This document shows positions 10,417 through 24,748 of a DNA stretch of 64,000 nt, in pieces. Below the pieces are notes generated by a model that made no database searches, was not told where the DNA came from, and saw only the letters and a list, made by a program, of their open reading frames with translations. Source of the stretch: Macrophomina tecta (Eukaryota > Ascomycota > Dothideomycetes > Botryosphaeriales > Botryosphaeriaceae); the NCBI GenBank assembly GCA_024180945.1, contig JAKSGN010000033.1:2170001-2234000 (forward strand), written 5' to 3'. The stretch's first letter is position 1. The number at the start of each line of letters is the position of its first letter. The translations under genes were made by a program, and so were the position numbers.

Positions 10417-13400
10417 CTATTTTCTCTTTTAGAATCTTTAGCTTAAAGAATTTTTTTATATAGCTATATTTTTTTATTTTATAGGACTTTTATATTATTT
10501 CTTATTATAGGTTCTTATTATACTATCTAAATATTTTTTTACTAATAGTTTTAAGCCTTCTATTAAGCGGCTATATTATACTATAATACGCTATTAGAAC
10601 TTATTATATTATATTCTTTAAAATAGTATAGAGAAAATTTCTTATACTTACTATCTAAAGTACTATACTATATATTTTATCTTAGAGAATAATTTCTTTA
10701 TTTATAACGCCTACTTAAAGGCGCGTCGCACGGGTTATAATATTATAAAAGTAAGTACCTTAGGTTATAGATATTATATTATTTTATTTTATTCTTCTAA
10801 CTAACTTTTATAGTAGATTATTTAGACTAAGAGTTTAATTATATCGCTACTAAGAAAGATATTCTAATATCTATATATAAATACTATATATATATCTTTT
10901 ATAAGTACTTCTTATAGTCTTATTAAAATATAGATTAATTTTTTAAAGCGAAGTATTTCTTTTCTATCTTAAATAATATATAAATTATTCTTAAGTACTA
11001 AAAGTTTCCATATAAAAAAGCTCTAAGCGTATACTTTTTAGATTTTCTAATATTATAGCTTTAACTTAATACAAAGTATTAGAAAAGACTATTTAGTAGA
11101 AATAAATAATCTATTACTTATCTATTATAATACTATAGATTATAGCTTAATTCTTTTTTTTATGTAGTTTATTTTTCTACTAAGTATATTAGTAGTAGCT
11201 TTATTTATATCTTTTCTATATATAATCTTAAAGTTATAGAATACTAATTTTTATAACTAGCGAATTTATTATTAGTTTAGCTTTTTAGTTATAGTAAAGC
11301 ATATAAGATTTTAATAGTTATAATATACTATTATCTATTAATTAGCTCTTTTTAGATAGTATCTTTAGTACTTAAATACTAAGATAATAGCTAAGAGCCT
11401 TTTATTATAAATATTATAGTTAAGTTTTACTAGGATAAACTTTCTTAAATAGAATATAATTAGGTACTATCTATCTTTATTATTAGACTAGCTAAAATAT
11501 ACTTTTAAAGTAAATTCTAACGTATTAGTTTTTACTTTAATTAGTTTATTAGAGTTATATATTTCTAGAATAAATACTTCATAAAATATTTTTTTTAGTA
11601 AATTAAAGACTTACTATTAATTATTTTTTTATTAGAAGCTATACTTCTTTTAAGTAAGTTATATTAAAGGTTTTATAATCTTTAAATAGTTTTAGATAAA
11701 CTTTCTATAGAAGTTTATAAATTTAAAAAAGAACTATACTTTTTTAATTATTTTTAGTACTAGCTATTTTTTAATAGAATCTAGTTTTAAGTTATCTATA
11801 TTAATATATCTAAGAATAATAATAAAGTCTAAGAATATTATTCTTTATACTTACTATTTATACTTATTAGGTACGATAGTTAGATTTTTAGCTTAGAAAA
11901 CTTCTAGAACTTTTTTAATATACTTCTTATATTTCTTAAGTATTTCTAAGAAGATAAGAATATTATTAAGATAAGCTAGATAGAAGATATCTAAGTATTT
12001 ATATAGCGTATTATTAATAAGTAACTAAAATATTACTAGTATATTAATAAGTCTAAATAATATTACTATATACTTATAGAGTTTTAGTTTTATTTTAAAG
12101 ACTATTTTTTATTCTTCTTCTTCTTTAATTCTAATTAAGTAATAATCTTTTCTAAGATTTAGCTTTATAAAGTACTTTATATTTCCTAACTTATTCTAGA
12201 GCTTATTAATATATAGAAGCGAATATTAGTTTTTAATTATAATATTATTAAATTATTAATAGTTAACGTAGAGGCATAACTTACTATTCTTTTTTAGAAT
12301 AAAGAGAATTAGATATCTAGCTAATAATATTAATAGCTAAATATATTCTTACTTAAGATTCTTCTTAATATATTTCTTTAAAGCCTCTATTTTTTTCTTT
12401 AATAAGAAGTAGATAGGCTTATAAGCTAATTTTATTTCTAGTTTAAGCGAAATCTTATAGTTCTATAGTTAATACTTAAATAAGTCTTTCTTTTCTCTTT
12501 TCTAGTAAATAGTAACTAAGTTCTAATACTCTTTAGATACTATTTCTATTTTTAGAATTAAAAATATTTTTTATAGTTATTACTATATTTTTAAACTACT
12601 ATATTATTTTCTCTTAATTCTTATAGAATTATCTTTTTTAATAGAAGTTAGATAATTCTTATTTCTTAGTTTTTTTTATTAGGCCCTAGCTAGTACTCTT
12701 TATTATACTACTAGTAAAGATTTAATATATATAAGATAAATCTATTATTTTTAGTATTATATATATCTAAATACCTCTCTTAAGATTATTTATATATTTA
12801 TAAAAGATTTTATAGCTATTAATTACTTTTATAAAGCTTTATTCTTAGTTTTATACTTTTTTTATATAGTTCTTTATAATAAGTATTATATTTAATTTTT
12901 AGAAATACTTAATTTAGTAAAATTTACTTTACTTAAGACGTTATATTTTACTAAAAAGATAACGTCTTATATACTATAGTTTTAGTTCTATCTTAAGCTT
13001 TTTTTAAAATTACTATTAATACTACTATTACTAGGCCTTATACTATTATTTAAGTTTTATATTTCTTCTAATAATTTAAGAATATTATTTCGCTTAGTAA
13101 AACTTATTTTTATAATAAAATTATATTTTACTAAGAAGACTTTATCTTTTATATTATAGTTCTAGTTCTAACTTATACTATTATTAGAGTCGCCTATATA
13201 GTTACTATATTTAGACCTTATACTAGCTACTGCTTATTTTATACTAAAGATATATTTTTAAAAAATATCTAGTAGTTTCTATTTAATATTCTTATAACTA
13301 CTCTTAGGATTTTTAATAATATTCTAGATATTCTATTATAAGAAGAGTATATCGCTCGCTTAGTTAATAAGAGAATTATAAGTTCTAAGCTAAAATATTT

Positions 13401-14894
13401 TAAGAATAATATTATATTTTAAAATTCTTTAGATATTAAGAGTAATTTAATTAGAATATTTATTAATTTTTAGTAAAACTTCTTCTATTTTAATATATAT
13501 TTATTTTTTTTATAGTTAGTATTTCTTTTATTAAATTTACTAAGAGAGTAGAGTTCTTTCTTCTTTTAATAAGAAATATTTAATTTTTATACTAGTTTAT
13601 TATAGATAAAGTCTTTACTTAATCTGCTATTAACTAGTATTAAGATTATATATTCTTATAAAACTTTAGTAATCTTAAATTATTTCTAAAGTTTTTTTTT
13701 AGTAAGAGTTTCTATATTTAATATACGTAATACTATATAAAGAGATCTAGACTATAGTTTCTAGATTAATTTTAATACTATAGGGCTGTCTAGTTTTTAG
13801 CTTTAGATAGCTATAGATTCTACTATATATATAGTCTTTTTATTTATTAACTTAGAGATATACTTATTTCTAGTTAGTTTATTTATTAGTATTTAGCTTT
13901 TTTTACTAGTAGATCTTATTCTTTTATATCTAGTATTAAAAGATTAGTATATTAAATTTCTCGCCTAGTATCTACTAGAGTATATAGTTCTAGATAGTTA
14001 CTATACTATACTAATAAAGAATCTTTACTAATTCTTAAAGAAAGTTATAGTCTACTTATTATTAAGTAGTTATTTCTTAATAATAAAGTATTATGAGCGC
14101 GGTTTTTTTTATAATAATAAGTTTATACTTCTTCTTATCTTATTTAATTTAGGTTTTCTAGAGGGTTTCTTAATACTATATTTATAGTATTATAAGGGCT
14201 AACCCTCTCTTATAAAAAATCTAAATTATTTAGGCGAGTTAATTACTTTTATTTATTATCTCTACGCTAATTCTATACTTAGCTATAATACGTTTAAGTT
14301 CTAAAAAAGTTATAAAGTTTAGTATAGCTTCTATTTCGCTATTTATTAAGTTATATAGTTCTCTAGTTTTACTATTTACGAGTTTCTTATCTAAGAGAAA
14401 GTTATTAATAATATTATTAGTCTTAATAACTTCTTCGTTTCTAGTTATTATACTAAATTATTAAGGTTTATAAGAGTACTATTTTAATATATTATTACTA
14501 CTTTAATATATCTAGTAGTTATTATTATAGTAGGCTATCTAGTATAGCATATTATAATTATCTTAGTAAAATATAACTAATACTTTAAGCTAAGCGCTTA
14601 AGATCTACTTTCTATTTTTCTTATTATAGGGGTTCTATAAGTACTTAGAAGAGAAGTACTTATTACTATTATAAATAATATAAAGTTAATTCTTATAGTA
14701 CTATTTCTATTTATTTATCTAGTTTAGATTAGATTCTTTAGACTTTTTATTATTATTTTAACTATTATTATTACCCTTCTTAGAATTCTATTAATTAGCT
14801 ATATTAAGAGCTATAGTGTCTTTATCTTTAAAAATTATTCTTTTATAGTAAGGCTTTAAGATATTAGCTTATCGAAAATCTATTTTCTATTTAT
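10417..14894 (-). pseudogene. GypA1 pol and gag 3' part, RIP-destroyed
   Basis: On the minus strand the reverse-transcriptase core reads AYLNNILI at 11976-11953 (YLDD with GATGAT changed to AATAAT). The conserved RT block upstream (about 12060-12330) is collinear with 32480-32700 of GypA2, and the gag/protease stretch near 14170 with about 30600. The RNase H side continues to about 10850; the integrase core expected beyond it is deleted. Stops throughout. Confidence 0.75.
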
Positions 14895-14899
14895 ATATA

Positions 14900-15680
14900 T
14901 ATAATGGCAGCCTCTTCTACTAGGCTTTAGAATCGCCTAGTAGGGTTAGATAGCTAAGGAGTTTATCTTAAAGAATAAGAGAAGAGTAAAGAATTAAAAT
15001 AATAGTAGTAATTATATAATATATTAGTATATAGTATACGTTAGGCTTAGTACCTCTAATAGTATTATATTAGAACTTTAAGTTAACTATAAAGATTAAA
15101 TTACTATCTAAGAAGTATATCTATATACTATAGAAAAGTTATAGTAATCTAGATTAATATAGCTAGATTAAAGTAGCTAGATTAATAGTATTAGATTATT
15201 AATCTTAGATTAGGTTAATCTAGGTAGGCCTTATAAATTCTATATAACTTAGATACTAAAGCCCGTTTTCTAGAATCTAACTTCTATATTAGTTAAAAAA
15301 GTATTATACTACTAGACTATTATCTCTTAGATTATATAAGTTATTCGATTTTTCTTTTATTTGTTTTTCTTAGCCTAAAGCTAGTTTTTAAAATTTATAA
15401 TTTTTTTCTTAGAAATATTCTTCTTTTATAGAAATTTAACCTAGTCGATATTTCCGTAGTCTTACTATATTATATAGGCGTTATTTCTATACGGGCTTTC
15501 GCTACTATTTTACTTAGGCCCGTACGTACTATTCTTTCTCGAGGCTATTTTTCCTATATAGGCGCGCTGGCATTATGGTTCTACTATTTTTATAGGTTTT
15601 TAGTCTTTACAGTATCTTTTTCCGTATAGGCTTTCTATTTATAGGGTTATAAGGCCCTTATCCCTCTAGAGTTTATAATA
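14900..15680 (-). repeat. Solo LTR of GypB inside GypA1
   Basis: 781 bp, reverse orientation, starting TATAATGGCAGCC and ending GAGTTTATAATA. The flanks ATATA (14895-14899 and 15681-15685) match, although they are low-complexity. The GypA1 sequence on either side rejoins without gain or loss when compared with GypA2 near 29912, confirming a clean insertion. Confidence 0.85.
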
Positions 15681-15809
15681 ATATATAACTATTAATCTAA
15701 AATATAAGGTCTACTATCTTCTAAAAGATAAATAGATATTTATAGATAATTATATTCTTTTTAACTTTCTTCTTTAGATCTTTATAGAAGAGGTTATAGA
15801 AAGTCTTAT

Positions 15810-16551
15810 TATTATAAACTCTAAAGAATAAGGGCTTTATAACTCTATAAATAAAAAGCCTGCACGGGAAAAGATATTATAGAAACTAAGAATTTTTATA
15901 AGTAGTAGAGCTGTATAGCTAAAATACCTATATAGGAAAACTAGCCTTAAAGAAAGATAACGCGTACGGTCCTAAGCTAGGTAGTAATAGAAGCTTATAT
16001 AGAAATAATACCCGTATAGTATAGTAACTATTTAAAAGAATAGTAGGACCGAGTTTCTATAGAAAAAAGATATCTATAGAAAAAGAGTATAAATTTAGAA
16101 AATTAACTTCGGATATAAAGAATAAATAAAAGAATATTAAATATATCGTTTACTTATTAAAATAGAAGTTAGGTTTTAGAAAATAGATCTTAGTATTTAA
16201 GTTACGTAGAATCTACTAGGACTACTAGATAATAAAGAATTATAACTATTCTCTATAATACTTAAATAACTAAGAATACTAACTATCTACTACTATCTAT
16301 AGATTACTATATATTTTCTATAATATATAGATATACTTCTTAGATAGTACTTTAATCTTTATAGTTAACTTAAAGTTCTAATATAATACTATTAGAGGTA
16401 ATAAGCCTAATATATACTATATACTAATATATTATATAATTATTATTTTTATTTTAATTCTTTATTCTTCTTTTATTCTTTAAGATAAACCCCTTAGCTA
16501 TCTAATTCTACTAGGTAATTTTAAAACCTAGTCGAAAAGACTATTATTATA
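15810..16551 (+). repeat. GypB1 5' LTR
   Basis: 742 bp, starting TATTATAAACTC and ending ACTATTATTATA (original ends would be TG...CA). ATAGTTAA at 16361-16368 lies at the predicted transcript start and is complementary to most of the primer site just inside the LTR. Confidence 0.9.
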
Positions 16552-16563
16552 CTTTAACTACTA
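16552..16563 (+). other. GypB1 primer-binding site, self-priming type
   Basis: CTTTAACTAC directly follows the LTR; its complement GTAGTTAA recurs in GypB LTRs about 36 bp after the TATA box. Tf1-type chromoviruses are known to prime from their own mRNA 5' end in this way. Confidence 0.5.
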
Positions 16564-16879
16564 TTCTTATAAGAGAAGATAGTTCTAAGAAGAGAAATAC
16601 TTAATAATAAAATAGTATTATCTAATACTTAATACTAAATTAAGTAGTATAATAAATAATATTAATATAAATAATAATAATTTTCTATAGCTAACTATAG
16701 CCGACTTCTTTTAGGTTATTTAAGATATATAAGGCTAGATTAGCGAACTACGTAGATAACTCTAGAAGTAGACTAATGAAAATATATAGCTCTATTAATA
16801 AATAGATAAACTTTATAACTAAGCTATTCTAATAATTTCTACTCTAGTATCTATTTATATTCTAGTATTAATAATAACT

Positions 16880-19800
16880 TAACCTTCTAATAGAAGTATG
16901 AAGACGGCTAAACTAGATCTATTCTATAATAATTAAAAAAAGCTTTAAATCTTTTTTTTATAACTTAATCTATACTTCTTTTTTAACTCTAGAGACTTCT
17001 CTACTAACGATAAAAAGATAATATTTACTACTACCTACTTTCGCGATATTATAGTATAGTAGTTTAAGCCCTACCTTAGAGACTACATAGAGAAAAAACT
17101 AAAAATATATAAAAAGAATACTAAAAAAGTCTTTAATAGCTATAAGTACTTTATAGCTTAGATTAAATAAAGCTTTAAAGACCTCGACAAGGTTAATAAG
17201 ACCTAATAAGTTATTATAAATATCTACTAGAAGACCTTAGTAGTAGACTATACTATAGAGTTTTAGAAGGCCGTAGTATATCTAAATAACTAGTCTAATC
17301 GCGCCCTTATAGACTACTACTACTAAGGACTTAAAAAAAGGATTAAAGACTAACTTATAATATAAAATAATTCTAAAACCCTAGACGAGCTTATTAAGCT
17401 AGTTATTAAATATAATAATCGCCTCTTCGAGTGCTAATCTAAGAAATATAAAGTAAACTATAGAGTTAATACTTTATAACTAGCGTGCCCTAGATATACC
17501 TAGAAAGAAAAAGATACTATAAAACTAAATAATATTAACTATTAAAATAATTTACTAAAAAGAAATAACTATATAAGAAAAAATAATAGCTATAAAAAAA
17601 GTAATATAAAGAATAGACTCTAGAGTAAAAATAAAAATTTAAAAAGAAACTATATATCTACTATAGTAAGACCTAGAAAAAGATATACTACTATCTTAAA
17701 AAGAATAAATAGGCCTCGGCTATAATATAAAAATTAAAAAGCTAAGAAGTCTCTATAGTTACTAAGTAAGAAAACCCCTTCGCTAAATTTAATAAGTAAT
17801 ATAAAGAAAGCTAGAGTCTTAAGTATTAAAAGCTTAGCTAGATAGTCTACTATAATAACGACTATACTATCTACTAAAGCGATAAGAATGCTATAGACTA
17901 GTATTCTAAAAAGCTATAATACGTTAATATAATCCTAAGAATAGAGAAAGAGCTTATTAAAGCCTTTTTTTATAATAAGAACCTAGTCGATAGCGATATA
18001 GAGAAACTATATAATAGTATTTTAGAGTTAAGCACGACCGATAATAAGTAATAGTAGAACGAAGCTATACTTATAAGAATAACTAAATATCTAACTTAAT
18101 ATAAAGAAATATATTATATTATTAATAGTCTAGAATCTATAGTTATCTAGATCTTAGATTCTATAATTAATCTCGGGACGCAGTAATATAAGGTATAATA
18201 AGAAAAAATATATATACGTATTTAGTAAAATAATATCTAGAATCTCTAGAAAAAATTACTACTTAAAATAACTAAGAAACTTATATTCTAACTAGAAAAT
18301 AAGAGACGAGAAGTATAATAATACTAAGATCTATAGTATTTTCGCGATATAGCCTATATCCTCTATTAGTATAGTATAGTAACTAGAGATAAAAGTATCT
18401 TATAATAGATACTCTATAAAAAATATAATATACCTACCTTTTAGTATTAGGTTCGAAATGGGTAAATCTACTAGAGATAACTAATTAAGCACGATAGATA
18501 AATATAATAAAAAAATACTCTAGTTTTAGTTAATAAATAGAACGAATATATTTATTATAAAATAATAGAATAATCTATATTAAAAAACTAGATAGCTTTT
18601 CTAGATAAGAATTTTAGAAGAAGCTATTAGATAGGTCTCTTAACTAGGTTATATATATAGTAAACGAAATTATACCTACTAAATTAAATCTATATCGACT
18701 ACTATATATTCTAGTTATATTCTATAGGAAAAAGGTGATAGCTATAATTAATAGTAGTATATAAGGTATGTTCATCGACCCTAAGTTTATTATTAAGAAC
18801 TAACTATTTTAGTAAGCTAAGAATTATTCTTATTAGCTAAGTATAATAGATAGCTTTCTAGCGGAATATAAAAATAGCTAGATACGAATTAAAATAAAAA
18901 AAGTACCTCTTACTATTAGTAATTACTAAGAATAAATTAATTTTAATATAATAATAATTTCTAGATACGATATTATTCTAGAAATACTATAGCTAAAGAC
19001 TTATGAGCTATATATTAGCTAGAAAATAGAGACTATTATATTTTCTAATAAATACTATAAACGCTATCTCGTAATAGTAAGAAGAAGCTAATAGAGCTAA
19101 AAAAAATACTAAAGTCTAAAAGCTAGAGCGAAATCTTTAAGCTAAGATAGCGGAATAATAATGTATCTATAGATATTAAGACTATTAGCTATTAAGTGCT
19201 AAAACTTATAATAAGGTAAGGAGAAAAGGCCTATATAATTTACGTAAAATCTAGTAAGAATACTAAGTAAAAGACTCTTACTCGTATAATATAGAGCCTT
19301 ATAAATAAGAATAAGAATAGCCTAAAGCTAGTTAAAAAAGACTATTCTTAAAGACTTAATAAATAGTATAGCTACCTAAATAAAGTAAGTACTAGTTCCC
19401 TTAGGTATAAGAGCTATAATAATAAAGATATTTTGATAGCTAAGATTAGCGTAGACCTTAGCGAAATTATAAGATCTACTACGAGTAAATTAGTATCTAT
19501 TTTAAAGTTAAAAATAGTCTTATAAGAGTTCTAGAATATACTAAGAATATTCTAAGAAAGAGATAAAGAATAACTACTAAAATATTAGTTATAGAATTAT
19601 AAGATACTTCTACTCTTAAAAATATAATCTACTTTTAAGCCTATTTACTCCTTATCTAAGACAGAGGCTAAAGTATTATAAAAATATATTAATAAGAACT
19701 TAGAATAAGGATATATATAATTCTTATAATTACTAATAGAATATCCTATTCTATTTATTTCTAAGAAGAATAGCAAGCTCCGCCTTTATATTAACTATAA

Positions 19801-22560
19801 ATAGCTAAATAATATTACGATTAAAAACTAATACCTACTACTATATATCGACGAATTATAAAATAAGCTTTATAATGCTAAGCTTTTTATAAAACTAGAC
19901 CTCTAAGAGAGCTACTACCTAGTCTATATTAAGAAAGATAAAGAATAAAAGATAATATTCTAAATGTAATTTAGATATTACGAGTATATAATAATATTTT
20001 TTAGGCTTACTAATATACTAGCTATCTTCTAGAGCTTAGTTAATAATACCCTATATTTATATTTAGATATATTTGTTTTAGCTTACTTAAATAATATTCT
20101 AATATACTCTAAGACGCTTAAGAAATATACTAAGTATATAAGAAAAGTTTTAAAGACCTTAGATAAGTGAAACCTCTAAGTAGCCCTAGAAAAGAGCGAG
20201 TAGTATATCTAAAAAATAGAATATCTAGGTTTATTATTACTCTAAAATATATTAGCATAGATAATAAAAAACTAGACGTAATTAGAGACTAGTCTATATT
20301 ATAAATTATTAAAGAAGTATAATTTTTTCTTAGATTTACTAACTTTTACTAAAAGTTTATTATAAACTATACTAAGATAGTAGTACCTCTAACTAATATT
20401 ACTAAGAAGAAATATAGGTTTATATAAAAAAAAAGATAGTAATAAGCGTTTAACTTACTAAAGCGAATATTTATAAAAGTATTAATCCTAGGGCTTTATA
20501 ACCTAAACCTATCGATTATAGTAGAAACTAATACTTTAGACTACGCTATAGAAGCCGTACTTAGTTAGCTAGATAAAGAAAACTAACTATACTCTATTAT
20601 CTACTACTTAAGAAAAATAATATCTACTAAAAAAACTATAATATCTATAATAAAGAACTCTTAGCTATAGTTATAGCTTTTAAAGAATAGAGATACTACC
20701 TTAAAAATACTAGATACTAGAGTATAGTCTACTACGACTATAAAAATCTTTTATACTTTACTACTACTAAAAAATTAAACTATTAATAGGTTTAGTAGGC
20801 TAAAGAACTAGCGTTCTATAATATAAAGATTACCTATAGAAAGGAATCTAAAAATGCTCGTGTAGATATACTAAGTAGGCGAGCTAACTATATTAAAGAA
20901 AAGCTAGGTCTATAATCTATAATACTTAATATATAAAAGAATAGGTCTTTTATACCTACTAGCTATAGCCGCTAGATTATAGCTATTTATAGCCTAGAAT
21001 AAACGTAGCTTAAGAAGAAACTAGACGACTTACTTATCTTAGTTAGGCTATTTACTCTAGCGATACGCCTTAAAGATAACGAATAGAAATAAAAGATCTA
21101 AGAAGCCTATATAGATAATGTAATAGCTTAAGAAATTAAAAAGCTTAAAGATAATTCCTAAGTAACTAGAAATATAGATAGTATAATTCTATTTTTAAGA
21201 TTAATTTATATTCTAGTTAAACTATAGAAAGAGCTTATAAAGAATATATATAAAGCCCTAGTATATAGTTATTAAGAAATAAATAAAATAATAGAGTAAA
21301 TTATAAGAAGTTATTATTTTCTAGAACTAAAAAAAACTATTTAATAAATAGTCTTATAATATAATCTTTATATTAGAAGTAAGGCTACGAGGTATATACT
21401 CTATAGACTATTTTAGCTACTACTAGTATTAAAGTACTCTTAGTAATCTATCTTACTAGACTTTATTATAAACCTATCTAAGTTAAGAGAACTACTTACT
21501 AAGATTAAGTATAACTTAATTCTAGTTATTATTAATAGAATAATGAAGTATGTATATTACTTACTATATCTTAAATTAGTAAATACGAAAGAACTCGCCT
21601 ATATATTTCTTAAAATAATTATTAGTAACTATAGGTTATCTAAAGAGCTTATATTAGATAGAAATTAATTATTTATATTTTAATTCTAGTAAAGCCTTAC
21701 TTAATAGCTTAGAGCTAAGTATAAGCTCTTAACTATAGTATACCCTTAAATAAATAAATAAATAGAATAAATAAATTAGACGTTAAAATAATACCTATAC
21801 TACTACCTTAACTACGTATAAAATAACTAGGTTAAGCTACTACCGCTTATATAATTCACGTATAATAGCTTAAAGGCATCTACTATATAAGAATTTCTAT
21901 TCTACGCTAACTATAAATATAAACTAACGGCCTATAGAGATCTAATACTAAGCGAGTTATTAGCCTAAAAAAGAATCTTTAAAGTAGACTAACTAAAGGT
22001 ACTTCGTAAATAAATATATCTAGACCTAGAATTTATAGCCTTATAAATAGGTAAATACTATAATAGACGGCACTAAAAGGTATTAGAGCTAAAGAGAAGA
22101 AATAAAATTTATCTTCTTAATAAAAATTTTAAACGAAAGAAGAATGACTAACTAAATAAGAAATTAGACTTTAAAAAAGTCGGCCCCTTTAAAATTAAGA
22201 AATAAATTAGAAAGGTTAATTTCTACCTTAAATTACTAGATACTATACGAATATACCTAGTATTTTATATTACTCTACTCGAGCTAGTACCCTAAGATGC
22301 TACGCTAGTATACTATATAGAGAAAATAATACCTAAAAACCTAAATACTAATAAAAATAAGAATTAAAATGTAGAATAAGTCCTAGATAGCGGCTATATT
22401 AATAGTTAGTTCTAATATCTTCTTAAATAAGAAGAAGATTAGAATAATACCTAAAAATACTAAAACTCTACGACTATTAAGAACTTATTAATAAGTTCTA
22501 TTACTAAAACCTAGATTAACTAATACTACCGACTTATTATATACGAAGGACCTAAAATTA
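16880..22560 (+). pseudogene. GypB1 gag-pol with chromodomain, RIP-destroyed
   Basis: Gag (about 16900-17500) shows the retrotransposon-gag pattern. The RT block begins near 19750 and reaches AYLNNILIYS at 20081-20110 (YLDDILIYS before RIP). The integrase core (about 21640-21950) includes QSLIQQLGAKYKLLTIVYPQ. A chromodomain-like end lies at about 22385-22520. Nearly all in-frame stops are TAG or TAA where CAG, CAA or TGG is expected. Confidence 0.8.
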
Positions 22561-23324
22561 AAATTAGAAAATAAAGATAACTATACCTAATTAACTAGAC
22601 TAAAACCCTTAGGAGGCGTAAAACCTGAACTAATACTAAAAGACCTAATAGACTAGAACGACTCTATAATAATATTAGCTAAGATATTACTATATAAATA
22701 CTTTAGCAATCGCTCCTTCTTAGTATTTTTAGGGTTAATAGAATCCCTAGCCTCGTAAACTAATTTAAGATAGTCTAACTTTTTTAACTTTTCTACGGTT
22801 ATAGCCTTCTTTAAGAGTATTAAATAAGTATAATACTCTAAGAGATTCTTTTATTTCTCTAAACGAAATAAACGGGCTATTATAGTCTATATAGCCTTAT
22901 AAGCCTTCTTTTAATCTATACGTACTTTAGCACGCACCTGATTAAGATAGTTAACTAGAGTTAAATATTAGTAATAGTAGAAGATAATAAAAATAGAATA
23001 TATAATTCGTAATATTAAGACCCCTACTATTATAAGTAGTTTAACTATAATAAGTATACTTTCTATAATAGAAAGAACTCTTAATATTTATTTAATACTC
23101 TATAGGCTCGCCCTTAGAAGCTAGGAGTAAATAAAAAGAATAAGAAATAGATATCTTATAGCCCTTATAATTAATATACTTACCTAGAAGAATCTATTTA
23201 GTATACTTACGTTTTAAAGATATTATAAAAATTTACCGGAGAAAAGAAAGAAAGAGTAAGAAAAACCTAAAATATAGATAAGTAAATAAATCTTCGGGCC
23301 GAAGATTCTTAAGGGGCGGAATAA

Positions 23325-24066
23325 TATTACGAATTCTAGAGAATAAGGGCTTTATAACTCTATAAATAGAAAGCCCATACGAAAAAAGATACTATAGAAA
23401 CTAAAAACCCTTATAGATAGTAGAGCCGTACGGCTAAAATGCCCGTATAGAAAAACTAGCCTTAAGAGAAGACGACGCGTATAGTTCTAAGCTAGATAGT
23501 AATAGAAGCTTATATAGAAATAATACCCATATAGTATAGTAACTACTTAAAAGAATAGTAGGACCGAGTTTCTATAGAAAAAAGACACCTATAAAAAAAG
23601 AGTATAGATCTAGAAAACTAACTTCGGATATAAGAAATAAATAAAAGAATATTAAATATATTATTCGCTTATTAAAGTAGAAGTTAGGTTCTGAAAAATA
23701 GGCCTTAGCACCTAAGTTATATAGAACCTACTAGGGCTACTAGATAATAAAGAATTACGACTATTCTTTATAATACTTAGATAACTAAGAATACTAACTA
23801 TTTACTACTATCTATAGATTACTATATATTTTTTATAGTATATAGATATACTTCTTAGATAGTATTTTAATCTTTATAGTTAACTTAAAGTTCTAATATA
23901 ATACTATTAGAGGTAATAAGCCTAACACGCACTATATACTAATATATTATATAATTACTACTCTCGTTTTAATTCTTTACCCTTCTCTTATTTTTTAAGA
24001 TAAATCCCTTAGCTATCTAACTCTACTAGGCGATTCTAAAGCCTAGTAGAAGAGGCTACTATTATA
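23325..24066 (+). repeat. GypB1 3' LTR
   Basis: 742 bp, the same length as the 5' LTR. It starts TATTACGAATTCTAGAG. Confidence 0.9.
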
Positions 24067-24071
24067 CTTAT

Positions 24072-24748
24072 CTAACTATTTAAGATAGACTATAAGCTAT
24101 TAGAACTTAGTTATATAGATAGCTATAGATTTTAGTTATTTAATAGTTATAATATTATTAGAGGCTTTACGGACTTTATCTTAATTATTAAAAGTAGCTC
24201 TAAGGTTATTTATAAATTTTATATAAATATTAAAGATTTTTTTAATCTTTTCTTATCTCTTCTTAAGAGAGTATTTATTAGCTAAATAGTTATAAAGATA
24301 TAGTTCTATTTATACCTCTATTATTTCTTTAAGGTAGATTAATACGAAGAGTACTTTTATAGTATTACTATTAAATTATACTTAATTAAACTAGAGGTAG
24401 CGTTATATCTAAAGTAGAAATAATTAGAACTTTTTTTTATTTCTATTAAACTTCTTAGGTACTACTATTTTAACCTTAGTAGCGCTTTACTTTATTATAT
24501 ACTTAAATAGTTAAGTATTCTAAGCCTTTAGCTTCTTAATAAGCTATAAGAGCTCGGCTCTAGTAGGCTTTATTTACTATATAGGCTAAGCTAGTCCCTA
24601 GGTATTCTAAATCTAACTCTTAGCCGGGTTAATCTCTATCTAAGATTCTAGTGCTATTACTATTTTCTAAACTCGTTAGGGGGTAATACCTTATCTATTA
24701 AGGTTTAATTTTAGAGCCTTTCTCTCCTTATAAGAATAGTAGTTAAAG
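24072..24748 (-). pseudogene. GypA1 leader and gag 5' part
   Basis: The minus strand matches 29111-29790 of GypA2 throughout, starting with the primer site CTTTAACTACTATTCTTATA next to the 5' LTR. It is the distal piece of GypA1 gag, cut off by the GypB1 insertion. Confidence 0.8.

Larger units (their letters stand above)
15810..24066 (+). mobile_element. GypB1: full-length Ty3/gypsy chromovirus relic nested in GypA1
   Basis: Two LTRs of exactly 742 bp (15810-16551 and 23325-24066) and the 5-bp duplication CTTAT (15805-15809 and 24067-24071) define an 8257-bp element. Plus-strand gag, protease, RT, RNase H, integrase and chromodomain can be followed in that order through RIP stops. The purine tract AAGGGGCGGAATAA precedes the 3' LTR. 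Confidence 0.92.

Noticed and set aside
16338..16380. tRNA-type primer site beginning TGG after the gypsy LTRs
   Set aside because: The bases after all GypA/B/C LTRs are CTTTAACTA(C/T), which do not give TGG even after undoing RIP; self-priming fits better.
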